Notes under the pieces: model-generated
Database searches by the model: none
The model's input: only the letters and a program-made list of their open reading frames with translations
Told to the model about the DNA's origin: nothing
Translations under genes and position numbers: made by a program
In this document: one piece after another, positions 53,129 to 62,755 of the stretch
Layout of the letters: every line of letters starts with the position of its first letter
Position numbering within the stretch: position 1 is the stretch's first letter
Assembly: GCF_001907675.1 (NCBI RefSeq)
Contig: NZ_MPNT01000011.1
Span: forward strand, 1-64,000
Reading direction: 5' to 3'
From: Mycobacterium paraffinicum
GTDB lineage: Bacteria; Actinomycetota; Actinomycetes; Mycobacteriales; Mycobacteriaceae
DNA length: 64,000 nucleotides

Positions 53129-53862
53129 AGGCCGAAGTCGCTCAGCAGCGTTCGCTGCTCGAGCTGTCGAAACTGGATGCGGAGCTGTCCCGCATCACGC
53201 ACCGGGCCAGCCATCTGGCGGAGCAACAGGCCTGCGAGCGGTTGCAGGACGAACTCAACGCCGCCGCCGACAGGGTGGGCGCCATTCGGATCGCCTTGGA
53301 GGACATCGAGGTTCAGGTGTCGCGGTTCGAGTCCGAAATCGATGCGGTCCGGCAGCGTGAAGACCGCGACCGGGCGCTGCTGCAGTCGGGTGCCACCGAC
53401 GCCAAGCAGCTGTCTGACCTGCAGCACGAGCTGGAGACGCTGACGCGCCGTCAGGGCAGCCTGGAAGATTCGCTGTTGGAGGTGATGGAGCGCCGCGAGG
53501 AGCTGCAGTCCCAACTGAACGACGCGCAGGGAACGGTCGAGGCGCTGGAGGCCGAACTGGCCGGCGCCCGGCAAGCTCTCGACGACGCGCTCACCGAAAT
53601 CAATGCGGCCCGGCAGGCGCATTCGTCGCGCCGGGAGACCCTGACCGCCGAACTGGACCCCGCCCTGGCGGCGCTCTACGAACGGCAGCGCGCCGGGGGA
53701 GGGCCGGGCGCCGGACCGCTGCTGGGGCGCCGGTGCGGCGCCTGCCGGCTCGAGATCGACCGCGGCGAGATGTCCCGCATCTCGGCCGCCGCCGACGACG
53801 ACGTGGTGCGATGCCCCGAATGCGGCGCGATCCTGTTGCGGGTCAAGGGGTTCGACCAATGA
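53125..53862 (+). CDS. coiled-coil protein with C4 zinc ribbon (Rv2229c type)
   Basis: A 245-residue protein. Residues 1-200 are a long coiled coil ([15 protein letters not shown] to [13 protein letters not shown]), and the C-terminus is a zinc ribbon with CGAC and CPEC pairs. The family occurs in diverse bacteria and may bind nucleic acid; no activity is known. ATG 53125 overlaps the Nif3-like gene (ATGA) and its own stop overlaps the RNase H gene. Confidence 0.88.
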   Translation: MKAEVAQQRSLLELSKLDAELSRITHRASHLAEQQACERLQDELNAAADRVGAIRIALEDIEVQVSRFESEIDAVRQREDRDRALLQSGATDAKQLSDLQHELETLTRRQGSLEDSLLEVMERREELQSQLNDAQGTVEALEAELAGARQALDDALTEINAARQAHSSRRETLTAELDPALAALYERQRAGGGPGAGPLLGRRCGACRLEIDRGEMSRISAAADDDVVRCPECGAILLRVKGFDQ

Positions 53863-54971
53863 AGGTGGTGATCGAGGCCGACGGCGGGTCCCGGGGCAAT
53901 CCCGGCCCGGCGGGCTACGGCGCCGTCGTGTGGACCGAGGACCGCTCGGCGACGTTGGCCGAGAACAAGCAGGCCATCGGCCGGGCCACCAACAACGTGG
54001 CCGAATATCGCGGCCTGTTGGCCGGTTTGGAGGACGCCCTGCAGCTCGGCGCCACCGAGGCCGCGGTCTTCCTGGATTCCAAGCTGCTGGTGGAGCAGAT
54101 GTCGGGGCGGTGGAAGGTCAAGCATCCCGACCTGGTCGAGCTGCACGGCCAGGCCCGAGCGCTGGCCGCGCGGTTCGACCGGATCAGCTACACGTGGATT
54201 CCTCGCGAGCGCAACTCCTACGCCGACCGGCTGGCCAACGAGGCGATGGACGCGGCGGCCGCCAGCGACCTGGCGGACGAACCCGAGGAGCGTGTGGCCG
54301 AGACCCCGAAACCCGTTGCGCCGCAATCCCCGCAGGCGCCCGGCTGGACCGGAGCGCGGGGCGCACCGACCAGGCTGCTGTTGCTGCGGCACGGCCAGAC
54401 CGAGCTGTCCGCGCAGCGCCGCTATTCGGGCCGAGGCAACCCGGCGCTCACCGAGGTGGGGCGCAGGCAGGCCGACGCCGCGGCGCGTTATCTGGCCGAG
54501 CGCGGCGGGATCTCGGCGGTGTTCGCCTCGCCCCTGCAGCGGGCCTACGACACCGCGGCGCGGGCGGCCAAGGCGCTCGGCCTGGACGTGACCGTCGACG
54601 ACGATTTGATCGAGACCGATTTCGGCGCGTGGGAGGGGTTGACCTTCGGCGAGGCCGCCGAACGCGACCCGGAGCTGCACGGCCGCTGGCTGCGCGACAC
54701 CGGCACCACACCGCCGGGCGGTGAGAGCTTTGACGCCGTGCTCGACCGGGTGGTCCGGGCCCGCGAACGGATCATCGCCGCGCATCCGGGAACGACGGTG
54801 CTGGTGGTGTCGCACGTGACGCCGATCAAGATGCTGCTGCGGCTGGCGCTGGAAGCGGGGCCGGGAATCCTGTACCGCCTGCACCTCGATCTGGCATCGC
54901 TGAGCATCGCCGAGTTCTATCCTGACGGGGCCTCGTCCGTACGCCTGGTGAACCAGACCGGATACCTCTAG
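53859..54971 (+). CDS. bifunctional RNase HI / histidine phosphatase (CobC-type) protein
   Basis: A 370-residue fusion corresponding to Rv2228c. Residues 1-140 are an RNase HI domain (EADGGSRGNPGPAG Asp, Glu in VAEYRGLLAGLE, Asp in FLDSKLLVEQM). The C-terminal 200 residues are a histidine phosphatase (LLLRHGQTELS, ending VSHVTPIK). In M. tuberculosis the RNase H domain cleaves RNA:DNA hybrids and the phosphatase acts as an alpha-ribazole phosphatase-like enzyme in cobalamin synthesis. Linker about residues 140-165 is Pro/Ala-rich. Last gene of the operon. Confidence 0.92.
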   Translation: MKVVIEADGGSRGNPGPAGYGAVVWTEDRSATLAENKQAIGRATNNVAEYRGLLAGLEDALQLGATEAAVFLDSKLLVEQMSGRWKVKHPDLVELHGQARALAARFDRISYTWIPRERNSYADRLANEAMDAAAASDLADEPEERVAETPKPVAPQSPQAPGWTGARGAPTRLLLLRHGQTELSAQRRYSGRGNPALTEVGRRQADAAARYLAERGGISAVFASPLQRAYDTAARAAKALGLDVTVDDDLIETDFGAWEGLTFGEAAERDPELHGRWLRDTGTTPPGGESFDAVLDRVVRARERIIAAHPGTTVLVVSHVTPIKMLLRLALEAGPGILYRLHLDLASLSIAEFYPDGASSVRLVNQTGYL

Positions 54972-54989
54972 CGGGGTAAGGAGACGTCG

Positions 54990-55269
54990 ATGCAGCCGTC
55001 CGAGCCGATCCGTGAACCCGTCCCCGCGGATGTCCGGGCGCGGGTGATGCCGGGAGGTTCTGGGCGCGCGCATTTCGCCGCCGTGCGCGCAATCGTGGAC
55101 CGGGGCCGAGGAGCGCGGCGAATTGCGCGAGGGCGTCAACGCGCTGGCCGCGGTTCAGATCGTGCTGGCGCCGCTGAACATTCGTGTGCTGTACTCCGAC
55201 GTTCCCGTCGACGACGACTATTGCGCGGCCATCGTCGACATGGCCTGGCACGCGCTGGCCCGCCGCTGA
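54990..55269 (+). pseudogene. decayed TetR-family gene (C-terminal domain only)
   Basis: The frame from ATG 54990 gives an unremarkable start, then after the GGGG run at 55102-55105 the reading shifts by one base to EERGELREGVNALAAVQIVLAPLNIRVLYSDVPVDDDY and stops at 55269. That tail is the typical end of a TetR ligand-binding domain. No HTH precedes it. So this is a remnant or a frameshifted and truncated regulator. The nearby accessory redox genes may once have been its targets. Confidence 0.5.
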
Positions 55270-55290
55270 GCCGGGCCGTAGCATCCCCGT

Positions 55291-55491
55291 ATGAAAAGGA
55301 CGTTCGTTGCCACCTTCGCCTTCGGGTTGATCGTCGCGTTGTTCGGTTTGATCTGGGCGCTGCAGGGATTCGGGGTGCTTGGCGGTAGCCCGATGAGCAA
55401 CACCACGACCTGGTCGGTCATCGGTCCCATCACGGCGGTGATCGGCGCCGTGATCGCGGTGGTCAGCTGGCGGAAGCTCTCGTCGAGATAG
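55291..55491 (+). CDS. small two-pass membrane protein
   Basis: A 66-residue protein with two hydrophobic helices (FAFGLIVALFGLIWALQGF and WSVIGPITAVIGAVIAVVSW) joined by a short polar loop. Not recognised, but well conserved-looking codon use. ATG 55291; it converges on the molybdoenzyme gene (4 bp between stops). Confidence 0.6.
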   Translation: MKRTFVATFAFGLIVALFGLIWALQGFGVLGGSPMSNTTTWSVIGPITAVIGAVIAVVSWRKLSSR

Positions 55492-55495
55492 TGCG

Positions 55496-57056
55496 TCAAC
55501 TCCCGGTGACGGTGAAGCCCACCGTGTGCCAGCCGGTGGCGCCGTCGGGAACGGTAGTGGCCATGTCCGACGTCTGGGTGGCCCCGGTGTTGTCGGTGGC
55601 ACGCACCGTGATGGTGTGCCGCCCAGGGTTTTTCGCCTGCCAGGGAAAGCTCCACAGCCGCCACGTCTCGTTCGAGTAGCTCGCGCCCTGTTCGGCCGGC
55701 TGCCACGCGTCGTCGTCGATGCGGACTTCCACGGCCCGCACCCCACGGTTCTGCGCCCACGCGACACCGCCGAACACCACGGGGCCCATAGGCACCCGTT
55801 GACCGTCCTTCGGCACGTCGATCCGCGACTCGGTCTTGACGGGCGCACGCGGTGCCCAGCCCTGCCGCGTCCAGTACGCCTGCGCCTTGTCGAAGCGGGT
55901 CAGCTCCAGGTCGACGACCCACTTGGTTGCCGATACGTATCCGTAAAGCCCGGGCACGACCAGCCGGGCCGGGTAGCCATGCTCGATGGGCAGAGGCTGA
56001 CCGTTGAGGGCGACCGCCAGCAGCGCGTCGCGACCATCGGTGAGCGCGTCGACCGGCGTGCCGGCGGTGAACCCGTCGACCGACGTCGACAGCACCATGT
56101 CGGCCTCCGGGTGCACACCGGCCGCCGCCAACAGATCGGCCAGGCGATAGCCCGTCCAGACCCCGGTCGAAATCAGGTCGCCGCCAACGGGGTTGGACAC
56201 GCAGGTGAGCGTCGCCACCTTGTCGACGACCTCAAATCCGGCCAGGTCGGCGAAGCCGTAAGTGGCTTCTCGGTTCACCATGCCGTGCAGGCGCAGCCGC
56301 CAGTCGGAATGGCTGAGTTGGGGGAGGGTGAGCGCGGTGTCCACGCGGTAGAAGTCGGCGCTCGGCGTGACAAAGCTCGGCAACGCAACGCCTTTCGGCT
56401 GCACCTCGGCGGGTATCGGGGGCGCCGGGGTGCGCGGTTTGGGCAGCGCGAAGCCGGCGCGGTCCGCGGCCACCGAATGCACCAACCCGCGTGACGACCG
56501 CGCCCGCCACGCCGCTCACGACCCCGAATCCCAGCACGCCGAGCACGACCAACCTGCGCCTGCCGGCATCCGGCTGTTCGTGGTCGCCGGTATCGTCGGC
56601 GACCGGCTGGAAACGACGGGTGAGCAGGCGCAGGGCCGCGACGCCGCAGGCCGTGCCCGCGATAGTCGGGATCGTGTCGAGTGCCGTCGCGCCGTGCCGC
56701 GACAGCACCGCGACGCAGCCGAGCGCGCCCGCCGCGGCGATCACCGCGCTGCCGACCGGGCGGCGCCGCGTCTCGAACGAGCCGGCAATGGCGGCGATCG
56801 CGGCGATCACCACCAGCACGGCCACGGCGAGGAAGAGTTTGTCCAGCGAGCCCAGGGTCTGAATCGCCCACTCTTTGACCGGGCCCGGCGTCAGGTCGAC
56901 GACGGCCGCGCCGATCGCGGCCCGGGCGTCGGCCCGCGCACCGAATCCGATGCCCACCAGCTGGGCCACCCCGAGCGCGACGGACGCGGCGGCGACCCCG
57001 GCGATCATCCGCTCGTTCGACGGCGCAGCGCTCACCGCAGTCACGTTCCGCCTCAA
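55496..57056 (-). pseudogene. membrane-anchored sulfite-oxidase-type molybdopterin enzyme, frameshifted
   Basis: The 5' part (TTG 57056 down to about 56490) encodes about 190 residues with four or five transmembrane helices (for example KLFLAVAVLVVIAAIAAIAGSF), the 3' part encodes the sulfite-oxidase molybdopterin domain (ATLTCVSNPVGG Cys ligand) and the C-terminal dimerisation domain. They are in different frames. The span is 1561 nt, one over a multiple of three; removing one base from the GGG at 56486-56488 gives VTRLVHSVAADRAG. The intact product would be about 519 residues, like Rv0218. Either a pseudogene or a sequencing error. It overlaps the ferredoxin stop and belongs to the same strand. 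Confidence 0.8.
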
Positions 57057-57247
57057 CGTGTTAGGGAGATGGCGTCTTCGGGGCAGTTTTGCTCCGCGGT
57101 GACGGCCTGCGCCTCGAGCTCGCCCGAGACGTCGTCGACGAGTAGGACGGAGTGGCCCATTTCGTCGGCGTCGAAGACGTCGGGCGCCAGGGTGTAGCAG
57201 CGGCCGTGCCCGGTGCAGCGATCGGCGTCGACGGCTACTTTAGTCAC
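57053..57247 (-). CDS. P450-type single-cluster ferredoxin
   Basis: A 64-residue ferredoxin with cluster ligands CTGHGRC and CPEDAI, that is three Cys plus a His-containing CxxHxxC arrangement, as in the [3Fe-4S] ferredoxins that serve P450s. GTG 57247 follows the GAGGAGGAGG at the end of MIRU-like element 2. It lies downstream of the P450 at 57321 and is its obvious electron donor. The next gene overlaps its stop. Confidence 0.9.
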   Translation of the reverse strand: MTKVAVDADRCTGHGRCYTLAPDVFDADEMGHSVLLVDDVSGELEAQAVTAEQNCPEDAISLTR

Positions 57248-57310
57248 GCCGCCTCCTCCTCACCGCTGCGTCCCCCGCAAGCGGGAGGTGCCCCCACTGC
57301 ATCGTCGACG
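57248..57310 (-). repeat. MIRU-like leader element copy 2
   Basis: Read on the minus strand it is GACGATGCAGTGGGGG, a CCCGCTTGCGGGGG hairpin, then GAGGAGGAGGCGGC directly against the ferredoxin GTG. It lies within the P450-ferredoxin transcription unit. Copy 1 is at 23002-23091. Confidence 0.65.
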
Positions 57311-57320
57311 GCTGGGCGGG

Positions 57321-58490
57321 TCATGACGCCGAAAACACCAGCGGCAGTGACTCCACCGAACGCAGCGCGGCGGTGTAGGCCAGCTCGGTACCGGGCTTGA
57401 TCTCGTAATCGGGTATGCGGCGATGGAATTCGCGCAACGCCACCCGCAGTTCCATGCGGGCCAGATGGGAGCCGAGACACCGGTGCGGGCCACCGCCGAA
57501 GGCGCGGTGCCGGTTCGGGTTGCGGGTGAAGTCCACCAGCTCCGGATCGATGAACTCGGCGGGGTCGGTGTTGGCCGCCCCCAGCAACGGGCTGACCCGC
57601 TCGCCCTTGCTGATCGGACACCCGCCCACCTCGACGTCCTGGATGGCGACTCGGGCGACGCCGGGCACCGGTGTCTCCCAACGCAACAATTCCTCGACGG
57701 CGCTGGGCAGCACGTCGGGCTGCTCGACCAGCTGGCGACGGTGGTCGGGATGGCGCGCCAGGTACACGAAGAAGCAGTCGAGCGAGTCGGTGACGGTGTC
57801 CAGGCCGGCGATCAGGAACAGGAAGCAGATGTCGAGGAGTTCCTCGCGCGACAGCGGCTGCCCGGCGATGTCGGCCGCGATCATCGCCGACAGCACGTCG
57901 TCGCGGGGGCTGGCGATGTGGTCGTCGATGGCGCGGTCGAAGTAGTCGTAGATCTGTTCGGCGACCCCGGCGGAGCTCTCGTGGCGGCGGTCGAAGCCGG
58001 AGTCGCCCTCCGGGCGGATCACGCCGTCCTTCCATTCCAGGAACTTGTCGAGGTCTTCCAGCGGCAACCCGAGCAGCTGCAGGAAAACGGTGCATGGCAG
58101 GGGGACCGCGAACTCGGCGTGGAAGTCGCATTCGCCCCGGTCGGCGAAGCGATCGATCATCTCGTTCACCAGCTCGGTGACGCCGGGCCCGCGGCGGGCC
58201 ATCTCCCGCGGGGTGAACAGCGGATCGAGGATGCGGCGGTACTTCGCATGCTCGGGCGGGTCGACCTGCAGCGGGATCAGCGGCCGCACATTGCCCAGAT
58301 CGACGGCGTCCATGTTCGACGAGAACAGTTCCGTATGTTTGAGCGCCATCTCGATGTCGGCCAACCGGCTCAGAACGACCGCCTGCGGCGACCGGAACAC
58401 CGGGCTCGATTCGCGCAACGCCTTGTACATCGGCTGCGGCTCCGCGAGACCCGTCATCGTTTGGTCGACGAACCCTTCGGTTTCTGTCAT
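57321..58490 (-). CDS. cytochrome P450
   Basis: A 389-residue soluble P450. The I-helix motif is LIAGLDTVTDS (acid-alcohol pair Asp-Thr), the K-helix ExxR is in EELLRWETP, and the heme loop is AFGGGPHRCLGSHLARMEL. The length and the adjacent ferredoxin are those of a class I bacterial system. The family cannot be fixed by eye; it is clearly not CYP124. The substrate is unknown. It is the first gene of the P450-ferredoxin-molybdoenzyme unit and follows the 2OG-oxygenase gene. Confidence 0.9.
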   Translation of the reverse strand: MTETEGFVDQTMTGLAEPQPMYKALRESSPVFRSPQAVVLSRLADIEMALKHTELFSSNMDAVDLGNVRPLIPLQVDPPEHAKYRRILDPLFTPREMARRGPGVTELVNEMIDRFADRGECDFHAEFAVPLPCTVFLQLLGLPLEDLDKFLEWKDGVIRPEGDSGFDRRHESSAGVAEQIYDYFDRAIDDHIASPRDDVLSAMIAADIAGQPLSREELLDICFLFLIAGLDTVTDSLDCFFVYLARHPDHRRQLVEQPDVLPSAVEELLRWETPVPGVARVAIQDVEVGGCPISKGERVSPLLGAANTDPAEFIDPELVDFTRNPNRHRAFGGGPHRCLGSHLARMELRVALREFHRRIPDYEIKPGTELAYTAALRSVESLPLVFSAS

Positions 58491-58535
58491 CTGGTCAGAC
58501 TGGCACCAACGTCACCGTTGGGCAATGGTCTTCCC

Positions 58536-59246
58536 TCAGGCCGCGTCGTGAAAGATCAGCCCCATGGCGTAGCGTTCGCCGGACCGCACGACCGAAACAC
58601 CGTGGCGCACCGGTGCCGCCGACCAGCCGCGGCTCGAGGGCACCGGCCGCTCGCGCGTGGTGAACACGAACCCGTGCCCCTGCGGCAATTGGGTTGCCGT
58701 GCCACGGGATTGCGCGCGCGCCCGCTGTTCCACGAGCAGGAATTCGCCGCCGGTGTAATCGGTGTCGGGGCGGCTCAGGTTGATCACCACCTGTAGCGGA
58801 AAGACCAAGTCGCCGTACAGGTCTCGATGCAACGCATTCCAGTCGCCGGGGCCGTACCTGAGCATCAGTGCGGTGGACCTGGTCTGGCCCGCCGCGTGGC
58901 AGGTGGCCAGCCAGTCGTCCAGGCTGTCCGGCCAGGGCGCGTCGCGGCGCAGCTTGGCCCACCAGTCGCGGGCTATCGGCAACAGGCGCGGGTACAGCGC
59001 CTGTTTGAGTTCTTCGATCGGGTCGGGATAGGGCGCGTGGAAATAGCGGTACTGGCCGGCGCCGTACCGCCTGGGCGCCATGTCGATGGTCGAGCGGAAC
59101 AGGCTGTCGTCGTCGTAGAGCCGGCGGAGCCGGGCCGCCTCGGCGTCGGTGACCAGCCGGGGCAGCGGCGCCCCGCCGTACTCGTCGATCGTGGTGGCGA
59201 CGGCGTCCCAGTCGCCGGAGTCGACGCGCTTCTTCCACCGGGACAT
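58536..59246 (-). CDS. 2-oxoglutarate/Fe(II)-dependent dioxygenase
   Basis: A 236-residue oxygenase of the prolyl-4-hydroxylase-like type. The iron HxD is in WNALHRDLYGD, the distal His in VRHGVSVV, and the 2OG-binding Arg in GERYAMGLIF. It hydroxylates or demethylates an unknown target. ATG 59246 was chosen; the frame extends to 59489 without support and would run into the rnpB region. Between rnpB and the P450. Confidence 0.85.
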   Translation of the reverse strand: MSRWKKRVDSGDWDAVATTIDEYGGAPLPRLVTDAEAARLRRLYDDDSLFRSTIDMAPRRYGAGQYRYFHAPYPDPIEELKQALYPRLLPIARDWWAKLRRDAPWPDSLDDWLATCHAAGQTRSTALMLRYGPGDWNALHRDLYGDLVFPLQVVINLSRPDTDYTGGEFLLVEQRARAQSRGTATQLPQGHGFVFTTRERPVPSSRGWSAAPVRHGVSVVRSGERYAMGLIFHDAA

Positions 59247-59354
59247 CGGCGTCCTTCCGTCTGCCTGCCTGCGAGGTCCACGATAGAGCCGCCGCAGCGG
59301 GGCAGGGGGAAAGCTGCTGGCCCCGGAATCGCGCGGGTAGTACCGTGGATCGTC

Positions 59355-59761
<407 letters not shown>

Positions 59762-59765
59762 CCCG

Positions 59766-61295
59766 TCAGCGCCGTGCTTTGCGCACCGCCTTGGCGAGTT
59801 TGCGCAACGCGTCGTCGAGCTGCTGCTCGCACCGCTGGGCCAGGTCGGCCTCCTGCTGGTACAGCAGGCCGTAGGTGAAGGTGTCCTCGCCCGCGGTGTG
59901 CGCGGCCTCGGACTCGTGTCGCAGGTGCTCCCGGCTGACCACGCTGTCCTGGTGATCGCCTAGCAGCGACTGGACGGCCTTTGCCTGTTCGGACACCGTG
60001 TCCGCACCGGTGGCCGCGGCGGTGTAGCGAAGGCGCTTGGCCCGCTTGCGGATCCGATGGATCGCCTCGTCGCGCTCATGGGGATGGTCGGGGTGGTCTT
60101 CGTCAACCTGGGCGGCGGCCTTGGCGGCCTTGCGCACCTTCTTGTAGGCGGCGTCGATGGTGACCGGTGCGTGGTCCCCGCCCGTCGCGCTGCCTGGCGA
60201 TTGGGCCGCGATCTCGTCGAGGGCGTCGAGCAGGCGGAAATAGCGCTGCGACCGCATGGCCATCAGCGACCGCCGCAGGCCGGTCTGGTAGCGGCGCTTC
60301 GCACCGCCGACCAGGCGCTCGTGCACCGGCCCGCGCACCAAATCCGTTGTCAGCCCATCCAATTCGCGCTCGTAACGCTCCGCGAGCACCTCGGCGTCGC
60401 GCGCGATGCCGAGGATGCCGGCCAGCTCACGCAGTTCGTCGAGAACCCACCCGTCATCGGGCAATCCGAACGACTCCTGGTAGTCGCGCAGCAGGCTGCG
60501 CAGCTTACGGGTGGTGACCCGCATCTGGTGGATGGAGTCGAAGGCGTCGGCCCGCACCGCGCGGTCCCACACCAGCAGTTCGCGGATCTGGGCGGCCACC
60601 GCGCGCTGCAGCGGGTGCTCGGCGGGGTCGGCGTCGGGTTGCGGCGTCGTGCCGAGCACCCGGGCCAGCTTGGAGGCGTGGCCGGCGGGTGCGGCGCCGG
60701 CGTCCAGCAGCCGGTTGCCCAGCCGGTTGAGCAGGTCGGTGTCCGGGGCCCCGTTGGACTCGACGAGTTCGAGTTCCCACTCGCGCCACTCCTGTTGGGT
60801 GGGCTCCAGGTCGGCGTCCTCGGAGGTACGGGCCGACCATGCGGTGACGTGGTCATTGCTGAACTCCGCCAACGGTGCGCCGTCGGCGCCGTACAACACC
60901 TGGCTTTCGCGCTGGGTGGTGATGCGCGCGACCGGTACCAGGGGTCGGTCGCGGACGATCGCCAGCACGACGTCCACCAACTCCTCCGGCACCGTGTCGG
61001 GGCCGGAAGCGTCCAGCGGCATCCGGACCTCGGTGCGCGCCTCGGGTCCGGTCGGCAGCTTCAGGTGCCACCCCGCGTCGGAGCCACCGGTCCGGCGGCG
61101 CAGTGTGATCTTGTTGCGGGCCAGGTCCTGGTTCGGGGTGTCAAAGTACGTCGCGTCCAGCGTCTGGGTCGGCGACTTGTCGACGTGCGCCACCGCGGCA
61201 ATGCCTTCGAACGAAGGTGACACGGCGGACTCGCCGACATCGAACTTGCGCTCGACCTCTAAATGGCGGGAGGTCTGGGGCGCTTTTGCAGGCAT
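59766..61295 (-). CDS. CYTH-CHAD domain protein (Rv2226 type)
   Basis: A 509-residue fusion. The N-terminal CYTH (triphosphate-tunnel metalloenzyme) domain starts with ExExK (Glu13, Glu15, Lys17) and has ELELVES; the C-terminal CHAD domain has His-rich helices (SIHQMRVTTRKLRSLL and IHRIRKRAKRLRY) that bind polyphosphate. Such proteins handle triphosphate or bind polyphosphate granules. ATG 61295. Its stop is 4 bp from the end of rnpB (convergent). Confidence 0.93.
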   Translation of the reverse strand: MPAKAPQTSRHLEVERKFDVGESAVSPSFEGIAAVAHVDKSPTQTLDATYFDTPNQDLARNKITLRRRTGGSDAGWHLKLPTGPEARTEVRMPLDASGPDTVPEELVDVVLAIVRDRPLVPVARITTQRESQVLYGADGAPLAEFSNDHVTAWSARTSEDADLEPTQQEWREWELELVESNGAPDTDLLNRLGNRLLDAGAAPAGHASKLARVLGTTPQPDADPAEHPLQRAVAAQIRELLVWDRAVRADAFDSIHQMRVTTRKLRSLLRDYQESFGLPDDGWVLDELRELAGILGIARDAEVLAERYERELDGLTTDLVRGPVHERLVGGAKRRYQTGLRRSLMAMRSQRYFRLLDALDEIAAQSPGSATGGDHAPVTIDAAYKKVRKAAKAAAQVDEDHPDHPHERDEAIHRIRKRAKRLRYTAAATGADTVSEQAKAVQSLLGDHQDSVVSREHLRHESEAAHTAGEDTFTYGLLYQQEADLAQRCEQQLDDALRKLAKAVRKARR

Positions 61296-61446
61296 TTTCG
61301 GCTCCGTTGAGGGCGCGTCGCCGCGGCCTTGAACGTCGGGGACGGTGGTGATGGGCTCCCATAGCCTGCCATACGGCGGTAACGCGATCGGCGAAGCTGG
61401 GCGCCGTGTGGCAGGGGCCGACGTTCGGAGAACCGCTGTCGGTCGC

Positions 61447-62628
61447 TCAGCCGGGCGGCGGGTCTTCGCGGAGATGCATCGCCAGGCCGCTCAGCTCGCG
61501 AATCGCCTGGACCTCGGGCTCGCGGAACGGCCGTCCGTCGGGCGCGAGCAGGTCGTGGAACCACTCGGCCGGCACCGCGGGGTAGGGGTGCTCCCATGAG
61601 TCCCAGGGGAATACGGTCTGGGTTTTCCCGGCGACCAAGCCCCCGTTGAAGGCGCCGACGTTGTAGCGCTTCGCGATGGGCAGGATGTCCTGGACGGTGC
61701 TGCCCAGCGAGCGGGCCATGTATTCGGTGCACAGGATGGGGCGCCCTTGGGGTGTGAGTTCGGCGATGCGGCTCTCGAACTCCGCCGGTGCGGCATAGGA
61801 GTGAAACGTGATCACGTCGGAGTTGTCCAGCTGGATGCCGCTGATCACGCTGCGCCGCCCTGGGTCGGCCCACTCGCCGTCCCAGACGCCGCTGGTGAGC
61901 GGTTGGGACGGGTCGACCGAGCGGGCCCAGCCGAACACCTGGGGGAGCAGGTCGGCCACGAGGTCGAGCTTGTCGTCCCGCTCGATCGAGCGGTAGTACT
62001 TCGACGGGTTGTCGGGCTCGTTCCACAGGTCCCAACCCAAAACGCGGTCGTCGGTGCGGAACTGGGTGAGCACCCCGGTGACGTAGCCGCGCAGGGTCTG
62101 GGCGTAGCCACGGTCGCCGAGGCGCTGCGCACCCGGGCTCTGCACCCAACCGGAGTTGTGCACGCCGGGCGTCGGCGCGCGCTGCGGGCCGGCCTCTGGG
62201 TGCGGATCCCAGCAGGAGTCGAACAACACGAACAGGGGCTTGATGTCGTGGCGCGCCGCGATGTCGACGAACTGGGCGAGGCGGGCCTGGAACCCGCGCT
62301 GGTCCTGTGTCCACAGCTGGTCGTGGAGGAAGACCCGGATCGCGTTGAGCCCGTTGGCGCGGGCCCAGCCCAACTCGGTGTCGATGCGTCGGGCGTCGAA
62401 CGTCTCCGACTGAAACATCTCCAGCTGGTTGATCGCGTTCGACGTGATGTAGTTCGCACCGACCGGCCAGCCCTGCGCCTGATACCAGCGGTTGGCACGC
62501 TCAACGGACCAGCGGCCCGCCTGCGGCGAGGTGCCCGGCGCGGGCTGCGCCCCCGCGCGTGGTGCCTTGGCCAGTGCGGTGCCTCCTGCCAGTAGCAGCG
62601 GTATCTTCAGCACCGTTCGGCGGTGCAC
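61447..62628 (-). CDS. secreted glycoside hydrolase, GH5-like (cellulase/mannanase-type)
   Basis: A 393-residue secreted (beta/alpha)8 hydrolase. The signal peptide is HRRTVLKIPLLLAGGTALAKAPRAGA, Tat-like by the RR pair. The acid/base is in LWNEPDNPS and the nucleophile in CTEYMARS, as in GH5/clan A enzymes. The substrate could be mannan, glucan or xylan; enzymes of this type in mycobacteria are usually annotated as beta-xylanase or cellulase. GTG 62628. Confidence 0.8.
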   Translation of the reverse strand: MHRRTVLKIPLLLAGGTALAKAPRAGAQPAPGTSPQAGRWSVERANRWYQAQGWPVGANYITSNAINQLEMFQSETFDARRIDTELGWARANGLNAIRVFLHDQLWTQDQRGFQARLAQFVDIAARHDIKPLFVLFDSCWDPHPEAGPQRAPTPGVHNSGWVQSPGAQRLGDRGYAQTLRGYVTGVLTQFRTDDRVLGWDLWNEPDNPSKYYRSIERDDKLDLVADLLPQVFGWARSVDPSQPLTSGVWDGEWADPGRRSVISGIQLDNSDVITFHSYAAPAEFESRIAELTPQGRPILCTEYMARSLGSTVQDILPIAKRYNVGAFNGGLVAGKTQTVFPWDSWEHPYPAVPAEWFHDLLAPDGRPFREPEVQAIRELSGLAMHLREDPPPG

Positions 62629-62755
62629 GAAGTCACCGCGAGTCCCCCGGTCGATGTGCTCACCCTTGCTTAAGTCGAGACCTTACCCAAGAGCAATCGT
62701 ACCCGCTTGCCAGACAACGAGTTTCGAATTTGGCTGCGGCGGTGCGCAGAATCCG

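Noticed and set aside
47935..54971. Cobalamin riboswitch for cobD or cobC
   Set aside because: The upstream gaps (under 60 bp before cobD and about 80 bp before cobC) are too short and lack the B12-box pattern.
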